Below, one piece after another: positions 12,301 to 25,700 of a DNA stretch of 64,000 nt. Position numbers and translations under genes: made by a program. Under the pieces are notes generated by a model. The model did not search any database. It had not been told where the DNA came from and worked only from the letters and a program-made list of their open reading frames with translations. The DNA lies in NCBI GenBank assembly GCA_964030785.1, contig OZ034975.1, positions 40,864,569 through 40,928,568 of the forward strand, in the 5' to 3' direction. The stretch is from Siderastrea siderea. Its lineage: Eukaryota; Cnidaria; Anthozoa; Scleractinia; Rhizangiidae. Numbering within the stretch: the stretch's first letter is position 1; each line of letters opens with the position of its first letter.

Positions 12301-13731
12301 GCACAAATGAGCACAAAAATGAGCATGATGAGCACAAATGAGCACAAAAATGAGCACGATGAGCACAAAAATGAGCACGATGAGCACAAATGAGCACAAA
12401 TGAGCACAAATGAGCACAAAAATGAGCACGATGAGCACAAAAAGGAGAACAAAAATGAGCATGATGAGCACAAATGAGCACAAATGAGCACAAAAATGAA
12501 CACAAAAACGAGCACAAATGAGCACAAAAATGAGCACGATGAGCACAAATGAGCACAAATGAGCACAAAAATGAGCATGATGAGCACAAATGAGCACAAA
12601 TGAGCACAAAAATGAGCATGATGAGCACAAATGAGCACAAAAATGAGCACGATGAGCACAAATGAGCACAAAAATGAGCACGATGAGCACAAATGAGCAC
12701 AAAAATGAGCACGATGAGCACAAATGAGCACAAATGTGCACAAAAATGAGCACGATGAGCACAAAAATGAGCACAAATGAGGAGGAGTCCTAAATATTAC
12801 CCATCTCACATCATAGGATCTTGTATAGTAACTTACTCTATATAAATGAGTGTCAAACGTTTGATGCTCGCATTGAGTAAATGACCATTAAACCAGTAGG
12901 AACTCTTGTATGGCCTACAGTTGTCAGTATTGTCTAAAATCATTCAAACGGAGCTACAATAGAAACCGTCACGAGAAGCAGGGTTGTCGTTTAGCTTACC
13001 AACCAAAAGAAAACACAACCATGACCACTATCTCCCCAGAAAATGAATCGACTGACATCTTTTCAAATGATGATAAAGATAATGAAACGGTTGACAGGGG
13101 AATCGAAAGCGGTAGTGAAGTGGAAGATGAAATCGATGATCCATGGGAAGATCTCCGTGAAAAAGCAAAACTAACTCTTAGTAAGCGCTACGCCACACAG
13201 GTGGAGCTGTTAATGAAACAGGGGGTCTCCGAAGTAGTGGCTCAAGCTAAGGCCTTCAACGATTTGTTACCGTTTTTCAGAGCAAAGTTAAGGAGACTCT
13301 ACCTACAATATTTGAAATGGTCTCGACAAATGAAAAAGGATCCTATACATGAAGAAGTGATGAAAACCTTAAAGAGGTTTATGAATGAGGAGGATGAAAT
13401 GGACTACGAGGAAGCTGCAGAAGCTGCTGTGGATCGGAGAAAATTTTTATTAAACAGAATTTTTAAACCCCGACCAGTCCCCGAAGAAGAAAGTACTGAT
13501 GAAGAAGAGCATGAAGATGAAACCATGGAGGTGAATGACGAAGACAGCGAAGACACTGAAGAGAATGAAGACGTAGGGGAACCTACGGAAGAGGTGGAAA
13601 GCAAACAAAGTTGGTTATGAGACCAATTTGTTCAATTGTATTGCAACGAATGCAAATTAAATTGTCATTTAAACTCTCCAAAGTTGATTTTGTCACAATT
13701 ATAGTCTGGTCTCGAAGCTACCTTGAGTTAC

Positions 13732-13777
<46 letters not shown>

Positions 13778-16700
13778 AGCTATAGAGAGAGTGGTTGAAC
13801 AAAAGTTTTTGAGTAAGGTTTCCATAGTAAGCCTTTTCTTCGAGTAGAATGACCCTACCCATTTCACCACTCGGGTGGATAGTTAAGTTGTATGTTCCTA
13901 AATGGTTAGTTTGAGGACGAGGGAATGAGGAGGAGGGAAAGAAGGTTGGATGAGAAAGAAGGTTGGTATGAAACTGAATCAAGTTGGTTTGAGCTACTCG
14001 AAGCTACCCTGAGCTAACTACAGAGGATTGACAGAAAGAGTGGTTCAACAAGAGTAATGCTCACCACATGATGACGTCATAACAACTTGTCTGTTGACGT
14101 TACTCTTTTGGAGCATATGGTGAACCATTTGTCAATTAGCCTGGTTACCTATATAAACTGATGTCAAGCATTTAGTACTCATTCCCAGTAGAAGAGCAAC
14201 TGAAACACAGGGGTTAGGATGTCCCATCTTTGTCAATATTGCCAAAGACCCTTTAGTCGTAAATACAATAAGGACCGTCACGAGAAAGCAAGCTGTTGGA
14301 AACAAGCGACAATCACACCGGTCATGTCTACTGTCTCAACAGAAAAAGTGGAGTCTGTCACAAATAAACCCGATGAGAGTCAGGCTAAGATAGATAACAT
14401 GGGATCTGAGGAAAAAGATCAAGGATCATGAGGAGCACTTTCGCACAACCACTAGATATTACTCATTTAAGAGGCACCCTAGATAGGTTTTGCCCGGACA
14501 TGTCCACACCAAAAACAAAAGGGTTCTCAAGCAACAGTTCAAAATGAGTAGATAATAATTGTATCTGTTGATCAATGGATGGAGAATGAATCTTTTCAGC
14601 TCAATATTACACACCTCGTCTAGATGTTTGACAGTCATGTAAATAAAATATTAGTAAAGCTAAATCATGATTGGTTCATTGCCTCCATAGCAACTAGGGG
14701 TGGGTAGGAAAGACTTTCACTTATTATCCTTAGTTTCTTGCCACTTGGGTGAACAGCTCAGTGGTTAAGGTAACAAATTTCAAAACCAAAAGTAGTGGGT
14801 TCGACTCCCCCAAACGTTGTAATGACGGCATACACTCCCCGATAGTGAGTTGTAATACATTGTTAATAAAGTTGAAATTGTTTCAATCCCCATCCTTGGT
14901 AGTTGGAAGTCAGACGATTGGATTCGATTGTGAAAATAACCTATCACGTAGGGTCAAGGGTGTCATTCATAGCATCACGTAACCCATTTTCTATCTCCCG
15001 GTTGAGCAGGTTCGGTTGATGACCATCAGGTATTCATTGATTAGAGATCGTTGCGGGCACCTCGTAGATCTCGTTTTGTTTTGAGTTCAACCAATCTCAA
15101 ACGTGGGAAACTGGGACCTAAAAGACAGAACCATTTCCCTTACTCTACCCACAAATGGGCCCAGTAGTCTAATGGTAAGGCATCTGACTCCAGATCAGAA
15201 CATTCCAGGCTCGAGTCCTGGTTGGGTGAAATTTCTATTTTATTTTTTTATTCACCTCCTTCATGAAATGCAGAGTGGCGCAGTGGAAGCGTGCTGGGCT
15301 CATAACCTAGAGGTCCGAGAATCGAAACCTCGTTCTGCTACTTTTTTTGTCGTGAGGATCTTCATACAATCAACCATCTCGATTGTTGTCATCCATTTCT
15401 AGCTTTGTTTTTGGAAACTGAGCTCCATGGTGGGTAAGCTATCACTTAGTGAAATTTATGTCAGTCTTTCGCCACTTGGGTGGACAGCTCAGTGGTACAA
15501 TTCTCAATTTCAAAAACTCAAAGTTTCCAAAAATGTTAAGGGTTCGACTCCCCGTTGTAGAGTTGTAATGACGGCATGCACTCCCCGATAGTGAGTTGTA
15601 AAATTCGTGACGATAAATCTCTTAACTCTTGATGATTTGGTACTCCCGCGGTTTGTCCAACAGGGTTGAATGATTTCACAGCATACCCATGTTCAGCGTC
15701 GACGATAATGATCTCATAATCTACAAGATGATCTTGAAACAAGTGTCCCGCATGAATTCATAGTTCAAATATTCCTTGCCTTCAACATTTGAGTTCAACG
15801 AAAAGAGATCGTTGCGGGTTACTCGCAGATCTCGTTTTGGAGTCTGGGTCCGAGTCCTAACCCATCACTAGAACCCATTCACTTAGTCTCTCAATCAACG
15901 GGTCGATGGCCCTCTGGTATGTTCCGTAAGTGGGAACCCAGAGGTGCCGGGTTCGAATCCCGGACGACCCCCCTTCCTTTTTCTTAGTAAAAACTGTTCC
16001 AAAACACTTAGAACATATAAGACTTAGGGTTAAAAGAATATATAGGAGTATGAAAACCCAAGATGGCGGCTAAATCCAAGATGGCCGATCGAAGATGGTG
16101 GACCTTAATATGCAAATAACCCTAGGGTTAGGGTCAACCAAGATGGCGGCTGACTGCTGTCAATCAAAACAATAGAACAATAGGCGGCGGCTTAGGGTGG
16201 GAATCCAGAGGTGCCGGGTTCGAATCCCGGCTGACCCACCTTCCTTTTTTTCTCTTTCTGCCCAAAAGACTTAGTCATCCAAAAGACTTAGAGTAGGGTT
16301 AAAAGCGACATATAGGAGTATGGCGGATCCAAGATGGCAGCAAACCCACGTGTAGGAGTATATTAATGAGATGCACCCTTTCTCAGAATCCAAACAATAG
16401 AACAACCCACGAAAACAATAGATGTGGACGCAGTGGCCCAGTTGGGCGGACAATACTACTCATATTATCGACCAAAACACCGAATAAAAGGTTAATTTCT
16501 TGTTCCACTGCATTTTGTTTTTACTTTATCCTCCTTCAGCAAAAAAAAAAAAAAAAAAAGAAGCGGATCAAACCGAGATTGTACAGTGTAATACGCTGGC
16601 ATATTTTGAGCGTTATCTTGACCTTATACGGTAAAATAACACAACAGTGGAATTATAAACATTAGTGTTACAATGGAATTTCTCAGGAATGACAATTCGG

Positions 16701-19700
16701 TGGTATCAATAAATCTTTTTCTTTCAAATGTTTCACTGGTTTAAAATTAACATTGATAATCTCTATCTCTATCAGGTTTTGGTGTCCATTGCCCGTAATA
16801 TAAAGGGGCACTGAAGTAAAGCATTAAATATAGCTTTTTATTTATAATTAAATAAGAAAGCGTCGTTTTGAAAAGGTAACTATAGGACAGGCCAGACTGT
16901 GTAAAGTCTTTTATATATAAGATGTTGTTAAATTAAATGAGCTGCGAGTTAAGGTATGACAAAAGTGATCGTTCCGCAGTTTCGCAGAGAAGCAGTTGTT
17001 AAAAGAGATTACAAAGAAATGATAAAAAAATAATCTTTGAATGTTGTACTTCAATAGCATTTTCAATAACACTTTATAAAGGTTCAAATGAGGCCTAACA
17101 CTATTGTAAAAATTAAAATCTAAAATCCAAGCTTTCGCCGATCAACGGCATCATCAGGGATAAGAAAAATATTCCGCGCAGGCCTATATACAAATGTAAA
17201 GTAAGATGTGAAAAAAGCGTAAGAATAAAGCAAGTATGTAAAATGTATAAAACAATAGGTACAAATATGAAAAGGAAACGAATAAAATGGTCTAATGAGC
17301 GAGTGTCACTATACAAAGGGTATATCCAGATATGTTAAAATTAGTCACTAGAACAAAAGGTCCGCGAAGTTGCTGCATTCCTCTCGGGAGTTGAGGGTAG
17401 GTCTGTATTTCCTTATGTAAAATGCTTCAAATAGGCGTAGATTTACGGGGCCGTTTTCCAGTACAATGGTCTTGATTTTAATGCCTTTGTAGTCTTTGTT
17501 TTGGCATGTGGAGATTTGTTTCTTTACTGACGAGTTTTTACTATTGAGATGTTCTCTTACACGATCGTGGATGAAACGTGTAGTACCGGAATATTTTTCT
17601 TATCCCTGATGATGCCTTTGATCGGCGAAAGCTTGGATTTTAGATTTCAATATTACAATAGTTTTAGGCCTCATTTGAACCTTTATAGATTATTATTGAA
17701 CAAAAAAACGATGTAAGGTTTTTTTCTTCTAACGGCTGCAAGTCAGAATTAGCGCCACCAGTGAAATTGTGAAATTTACTGAGTATAAAAGCTAATCTCG
17801 CATCGAGATCTCACTTGTATGCACTGAAAAGTGGCCATAGCAGAACTGGGCACAAGATTAGGCACTAGCTGGGAGACCGTTGATAGCGGATTCATTTTGT
17901 ACCCGTGAAAAGATGAATTTTACTCAGACTGTGACAATGCAGCCTGCAAGCCTCCTCAGCTTCATTTCAGAATTGGTTGTATCGAGTAAAGTGCTTCAGT
18001 TACTCCACAACTAACATATCAATTAGTAAGTGTTGTTATTCTTCAGATGAAGACAGCATTTCAGGGTGACAGCACTTTTGAAAGCATTCATGCTGTAGGA
18101 TTTAGGTAGGAGAAATGATCTTATGAAAATTCCTCCAGTCTCACTGCACGCATACAATGGAATTAACCTGTCAACCGATCTGAATCTCAATATCAACCAT
18201 AATTCCTCCAATTGTAATTAATAAATTAGTTAGCCACTCAAAACCATGGGGTTTAAATGTTATCAAGCGCACGATGAACGAGACCCAATTAGCTGTAAGG
18301 GCCGGACATGAGTAAAAAATGGCCTAAATTTTAACCGTCGACCGATATACGAGAAGAACTTTTACCATCAACCGTCAAAGGGGGATATTAAACGAGTGAA
18401 GCGCCAGGAGCCTTATATAGTGCTGACTCAAATTTCAACTGTCCAGCTCAATCGACAAATTAGAGTAATTGTTACCGTTGGACATGAACCTTTCGCTTTT
18501 TCATCGACTGGCCCAGTGATTGGAGATTGAGAAGCCTCCATCGTTATCCTGTGAATAGGCTCCCTGGTGGGAACTGGTGAGGAAGAGAGAAATATCTTGA
18601 ACGGAGCAAGTGCTCAGAGAGGCTTGGAGCCTGTTGACAGGCTTCTCTGCCGTATAAAAGTTTATGACAGGCTTCTCCACCGTCTAAATGCTATATCCCC
18701 ATCAAGACCCCATATATAATATAAACAATCATAAAAGATGAGAATTTTTAAATCATTGTATATATTATAAGTGCTGATTCTTTACTCAAGGAATGAACTT
18801 AAACATGACTGACGATCAGTGGAAACGTCGTTCGTTTTTGACGGTAGTATTTATCTCTAAAAATGTATTTCAAAGAATTTACCTACTTATTTTGATCACT
18901 GTATTTCATCCATATTAAATATATTTCTCTATTTAAATTTCAGACCGGGAAGCTTAATAGTTATTTTCGTTCTCACATTTAAACGAGCTGTTATTGAAGA
19001 ACAAGCGATCGCAATTTTGAGAAAAGCTGCAGATACTGGGAATCTTGGAAGCTTCGAAGTCGTTAGCTCTTCTATCACTGCAATCTCGGAAAAGGGCTTT
19101 AAAAGTACTCCTGCAACAACTAGATCTATACCAGGTAATCCTATAATTTGTTCGCTATCTCGAAAATCAGAAAGTATAATAGTAATTTTCGTTCTGACAT
19201 TTAAACGAGCTGTTACTGAAGAACAAGCGATCGCAATTTTGAGAAAAGCTGCAGATATTATGAATCTTGGAAGCTTCAAAGTCTATAGCTCTTCTATCAC
19301 TGCAATCTCAGAAGAGGGCTTTAAAAGTACCTCCTGCAACAACTAGACCTACACCAGGTAATCCTATAATTTGTTCGCTATCACGACAAAATGAAAACAA
19401 AAATTAGAAAAAGAAAAATATTTAGGCTAGGGGTATAATGGCCCTAACATGCAGCGAGTAGGAGCAATACGACTTTGCAACAAGAACTTTCTTTGATTTG
19501 TCGTGGTATAGTCAGTCGCACGTTAATTCAAAACTGTTATGTCAGATTTATACACCTGATACCCTTGCAGTATAATGTCTTTAATAACTAAGGACATTAC
19601 ACATGGGCGACTCTCTTCTGTAACGTTGAAAACGTGTTTCCAGGTTCCGAAGAGATTTTTTTTTTTAAGTCTTAAAAGTGCTTCGATGCAATTCTAAGGC

Positions 19701-22700
19701 CTGAAAAGTATGCGTTTAGTATGACATTATATCTTGCAGCATTTTATTTAAGTCCGTATCAACTGAATTAGCAGAGTTTCAATTAAGCTCAGAGTAGTAG
19801 TTTGGTTCTTGACCTTCTCAAAGAGTTTGATTTAAAGGCTTTGAGACAATCAGGAAACAACACGTGTACAATATTTGATCTGGTGTATATTAAACGCTAT
19901 TAGCTGTTCATTGTCGTTTTTCGTCTCCTGACTAATTTAGCCATCAAGTTCTATACCATTACTTTTATTTTGCCACCGGAGGATCTGCGCCTGAGCCTGG
20001 GGCCCTGTGGGAAGAAAAGTATTAACGGTTTACTTTGACAGCAATAAACGGCTAGTACAAATTGCTCTGTTAAAAGAAAATGAATATCCAAGTCATGATT
20101 TGTTTATCTGAAATTTACTAGCATGGTATTCTTTTCTATCAAATTGCAGTTGAGATTTGTTCTGGATGTTCCTGTAACTGCACCATATTAATTTCTATCG
20201 TTGGTATACTTGTTGCAATCATCATTGCCCTCATTATTTACATTATATGGCTACACAGAAAAGGTAAGCAATGCCTATTGCGTTAATCAGACTGACCTTG
20301 CAAAAAATTTCTTTAAATACTAATAGTCTTGGACTTGTCCTATAGGTGCAGGGAGAGGCGAAAGGTAAGCTACCTCATTCTTGCCAATTCTTTGCCTTTT
20401 TGATTCTCCTTTTTAGTTCACCCCTCTGGGACAGAACTGGTGAAACCCATATGTGTGTGTTAACAATTCGATAAGAAACTCACCAGGGTAGATTAAAATC
20501 CACTTGGTTGTCTCAATTCGTCACCTGCATTTAGAGAATGAAGAAAGAAATTTAAAGGTCTTCATCAATTGCGTAAGCCTCCTTTCTATTTAGAATGAAG
20601 TATGAGATGATGAAACCATTGGAAGTTCAAAACCTTTATTGGGTCCAATCTCATGATTCTTCTATAACGACAGAGTCAACAACAAGCAAAAGTGATACAA
20701 CGTCAAGTAATAAAAAAAAAAGATATTGCAAGTAAAACCGAGTTTGTGTTCTTAAGTAAAAAAAGTGATGTTTGCAATTTATTTTGTTATCCTTATTGTT
20801 TAAGGTCACATGAACGAACAACCATTGAGGCAAGGGGAAACACAAACGTAAGGTTTTTTTAACATAGTGAAAAGAAGAAATTAATTTTACAGAAGATCAA
20901 CGATTAGCCTCAAATTGTCTAATTTTGTCAGCAAAAAAATTAGAGTAAGGTTAATTTATTAAAATATTCTAATTACCTTTTTAGCCGCTATCACACATAA
21001 ACAAGCACGCGGTTGAGCTATATATGGAAGATAGCTGTTTACAACACTGTTTTTACTTCTAAAATGTGTCATCCACATTTTAAAAGCAAAAACAGTCTGT
21101 TACAACAGCCAACAGATCTTTGGTTGACACATTCATATCAACAGGTGACGTCAACAACGCCTTTACCATATACCTATGTATCGATACGTTAGCCTAACTT
21201 CATAGCTTCTCTGGAATAGCTCATTGTAAATGAGAGAATCAAGACTATTGAAAACTACTTGCAAAATTTTTATCTGTTTATATATTTTTGTCAGTTTGCA
21301 CTGGAAATGGAAGCTCGTGAGCCGGATTGTCTTTCATCAAGCCAGCAACCGTCTGAAGTCTCTCCTCAACTGGATGAGGCACGCCGTTTACATGACTTGC
21401 CAAAACTCTCCAGTACGAATACTTCATCAATCAGCCAATATGCATCTCTCCTTCAATTAACACCGTCTTGGGAGATTCCTAGAGAAAACGTGACAATTGA
21501 AAGGGTCATTGGCAAAGGTGCTTTTGGTCGGGTTGCCAAAGGAACAGTCATAGGTCTCCGAGGAAGACCAAAGAAAACACCCGTAGCGGTGAAAATGTTG
21601 AAAGGTGCCAATTATACCTATATTTATCGCTATATTTAACGTTTTACTTTCAAAGCCAAACCTTAGGTCATCCATAAAATGTACTTCTATCTTTCCAGTC
21701 TTTTATTAAAAAAAAATATCAAAAACATTGGTAGATATCTAGCAGCCTATGTGGCATTGTTAGGTGTTGAAATATGGGATCCCTTTAGGGGGTTTCCCAA
21801 TTGGACATTGATTTGCATCAATGTAGGGGGTAAAATGGGGTGTATGTATTGGGGTGGTTGTTGTGAGTAGTAAAATAAACATATAAATTTATTAAGGTTA
21901 TATGTTAATTTAGGGAGCGATCTCTGCAAAGCAGCACACTGCCAGCTCAATACAAAAGAAATATAAAAAATTCAAAAATTAAATTAAATTTAAGGGGAGT
22001 TAAGAGTTAGGTGAGCTATATAAGTGTAATGGACCAGTCATAATATTTAGAGGTAGTGGTAAAGGACCTGTGGTTTTAGTTTGTGTGGATGAGATCTGGT
22101 AGACATGTGGTAGTTGCGTGAAATTTGGCTTATTGTGTAGCGTATGCAGTTTCGTTTGTGTATTTTTTGCTTGTAGAATAAATATTGATTAGGTGGATAA
22201 TTTTCTTAGAGTGAATGATCTATAAAAATGTGTAATTATGTGGTCTTTTTGGGGATTTCAGCATTCTTTCCTGAGGAACCACTATAATATATAAAGTATC
22301 AGCGTAAAAGATTTTCGTTCTTAAGTTTGTCTTAAGTTTAATTTTCATCTACATGAATAAGTTTTGTACATTAATTATTTGCTGAGTATCTCTTTCGTCC
22401 ATTTAAAATTCGCCAGTTTTCGTGTAAGATGTCAAAATAAAACCAAATGTCTGCCTTTCTTTCTCTGTTGCTTAGTAAAAAATCCAGTTGCCGGGCTCTT
22501 TTTTCTGCTTTTTGTTCATTCCCCCAATATTGAAACGTGAGTACTAGACTACGAGTAGTCTCTAATTTTGTGGGGCGGACGAAATGTATTTCGCCCGCGC
22601 CACAATCGCCATCGCCAAAATTAGAGACTACTCGCAGTCTACGTAAGTACCCATTCGGCTATGATATTTGGGGAGCCTCCATTGCCAATGAAGAATAGAA

Positions 22701-25700
22701 ACAGCTTGAAGGTATCTTTATTGGTAATCGGTTTTTGCCAGAAAATACGGTTGATGTCGGAAGGCCAGGAATTGAGAGGATAGAATGTATCGCCGTTGAT
22801 AGAGTGGAAGAGGTCTTGTTGTTTCAGGATTGTGGTAGATTTGGAGTTGTTAGAGAAGTTTGATTGGTAGAAGTTGAGGAAGAAATGGTTGTCTTTCAAA
22901 GGGTCGCTCATATCACTCAAGTAGCCTGTTTTCAAAGCGCTCTCAAGATTCGCCGTTTCGTTTGCCCCAAAATGTTTTTCGGCCGATGTTTAGTTGAAGT
23001 GATTGCTCTTTCCCGGAGTATAGTCTCATTGTGTAAAGCCATGTACCAGAGTGCTTTTTTGAGCCTTGAATTTAGCCTAAATTGGGTTGTCGGTAACAAC
23101 CGTTGTTGGGTATAAATTTTAAAGTTCGTAAAAAATTCAAGTTCGCTTTTCATGAAACTTTGACACTGCTAATAAACAGAGGAAGTAAGATCTTTTAACT
23201 CCCCGGGTTAATCTTTTTTAGGATGCTTTCAATATTTGAACAAGAGCTTCCGAAAAAAGTCCTGATTTTGGCGTTGATTTTGACTGCTGCGAAGGGCAAA
23301 ATACGAAAATATTCACTAAAAAATAAATAAAAATCTAAACGACCTGAAACTTATATTTTTAGAACCAGTTCACCAAAGCCTTTATTCTGGCAGATTTTGA
23401 GAAAATCAGATTTTTCTATCTTGCATACCTTAGTCGATTCTTACAGCAAACCGCTCTTAAGGATTGTTGCAGGAAACTCAAGTATCGTTGCAGGATTATA
23501 GGCAAAGATCCTTAAGAGGCCCTCTCAAGATCTTCAAGGGTCCTTATAAAAATCTTCAAAGATCCTTGCAGTATTTTCACCAGGGATTCTTATAGTAATT
23601 TTAGCATTTCGCAAAGTAAAATTGTTAGTAACTTCGCGATCCATGGAAGTGAAACGTTTAAGAGTTAAAAGAACACAAATACAATGGAAAAACGGATTAT
23701 ACTTTTGTGGCTTTAAATAAATTTTGATGATAATACAGATACAAAGTACTGTAATTGCTATTAAAAAGTTCAGAAAGTAAGATTATTACCATGGTTTTCA
23801 CAGTTCATGAACCCCAAAACATTACGACGCGTTGCGAGCGTGATGGGACGTGTTAATTGGCATGTAGTCGTGCTTACTCAAACGTAATACAATAGAATCT
23901 GGACAACTCGAACCCTAACATCTCGAAGTTCTCGCTAACTCAAATCAAGAGCAGTTGCCCTTATTTTTACTTTCATTTACACTTCCGATAACTCGATATT
24001 TCCAAACGTTTTACACATGTTTTACGTAACGGTTCGAGTTATCAGGATTCTACTGTAGTACATATATATCTTTTGGAACTTACAAAAATTGTTTGAAAAC
24101 TAGAAAGAAGCGTGACTTGTTATAAACGTCATTATGTTGTGTTAAAACTCGTAATAGCAAAAAAAAAAAAGAAGCTTAAATGGCCAATCTTGACAAGTCA
24201 CATTTTGTGTGACTAGTACATTTCGTTTTTCTTACGTGACTGGTTCGTCATGCATGACAAATGTGCATGTGAGCGCGCTTTTCCAGAAAACGTCAGTTCT
24301 GCACTCATTGCATGCCTACGATTAGGTCACAGAGCAAAATGTCAAAAATAAAGAGATAAAGCCAGAGACAACGCACATACTGACATAGAACGAGGCCCAC
24401 TCATCCAAAAAGCACACAGAAAATGATAACTTTTTTCTAATAGTAAAAACTCAGAAAATTATCTTTTCAACAGAAACAGTTTCCTCAAAGATGGGAGCAC
24501 GTGTGATATTTTCAATACTTTCCAGCTCATCTCACTAGTTATTGATGAATCAGTTGCCCATAGCTCTCAAACATAAAGGACTCACAAAATAAATAATTGC
24601 TGGCAAAAAGCACACTTTGCAAAAAGAGGTTTAACCTTTCTTGCGGAATTATACAGGTAACGCTCCTGAGTCAGACAAGAAAGACTTGTTATCAGAACTT
24701 CACGTGATGAAGACGCTTGAACCTCATCCACACGTCATTAAACTACTGGGGTGTGTTACTAAAACTGGTAAGGCATTGACAGAAATTTGTAGACATTTAC
24801 CGTAGCATATATCATAAGGGCAAATGTGATTCCCTCAACTATCATTGTATATTCCCTACTGGTAAGCTCTCACCGTGATCTTTAGTGAATACGTAAATCT
24901 GATTGGCTAAGTTGTCGCTATCTTTTCACTGTTTCCAAACATTCACTGTGGTCTATTGAAAATACGCGCATCTGATTGGCTCAAAAGACCAGTTTACGTG
25001 TTCACCTTGACCGCTGAATAAAAACTGGGCTATCGCAATTGTCTCTGTGCTATTAGTAGACAATCATTGTGGCCTATAGAAAATATGCAAATCTGGTTCA
25101 ATTGTTACTGTTTATCAGCTTTCTTCTTTGTTACTCTTTCTGAATATTTTTGTGTTTCCGTTGTAATCCTTCATATGTCTACTGAAACAATTACACCACT
25201 CGTTGTAGCTTTCTGTGAGTGTTGGTCATCTCGGCTGCGTCTCGAACAACAGGCTTAACTTCACCATTTGTTATTGATGATAAAGTATGTCCCGTTTTGA
25301 GACCTTGCAGTTTCACGTGTGTTTCGTTTTTTTTATTCTTAGAGCCTCCTTTGGTGTTGATCGAGTATGTGCCCTATGGAGATCTACTGGGTTACCTTAG
25401 GAAGAGCCGTGGATTAAATGACACTTATTACAAAGACCCAGATATCAAACCACAAACTAGTCTGACGTCACAGCAGCTGATGAGGTTTGCTTGGCAAATC
25501 GCTGATGGGATGAGTTACCTCTCATCAAGATCTGTGAGTTCAGGCATCCTAATCTAAAATGTAACCCTTCCGTTGAATTTATTCCTTTTGTGCCCATGGA
25601 TTGAGAGTAATGGGCTAGAATAACGTAAAACCAAACGGTGATATCATATTTCCACATATACATCTCGCCAGCCAAAGCAATAATCAGGGAAAACGTTTAG

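Larger units (their letters stand above)
7166..16487. mobile_element. 9.3-kb imperfect palindrome: paired-arm virus/Maverick-like element with tRNA genes
   Basis: The left arm (about 7166-11525) and right arm (about 11618-16487) are inverted copies with high similarity. They meet at a unique centre of about 95 bp. Outer ends read TATTCGG(A/T)GTTTT(T)GGTCGATAATA toward the inside. From outside inward each arm holds tRNA-like halves, a tRNA-iMet, a tRNA-Trp, a tRNA-like remnant, a 70-aa zinc-finger gene, a 236-aa zinc-finger gene, a GTGCTCATTT minisatellite, a 16-17-bp GCGTTACGCATTTTG repeat and a tRNA-Ala. The arms differ by indels: a 324-bp MITE only in the left, about 570 bp of extra tRNA-like sequence only in the right, and different minisatellite and (GA)n lengths. 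It sits in an intron of receptor A. No integrase, polymerase or capsid gene is inside. It is best read as fused long terminal inverted repeats of a larger DNA element, with the internal part missing. Confidence 0.7.

Noticed and set aside
10620..12809. Several long open frames rich in [11 protein letters not shown] and HRAHFCAH
   Set aside because: They are translations of the GTGCTCATTT minisatellite in three frames; no start context, domain or codon signal supports them.
7166..16487. Palindrome as a simple assembly artefact
   Set aside because: The arms differ by a MITE, a 570-bp segment, repeat lengths and many substitutions, which an artificial inverted join of one read would not produce. 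Joining of two divergent copies by the assembler remains possible.
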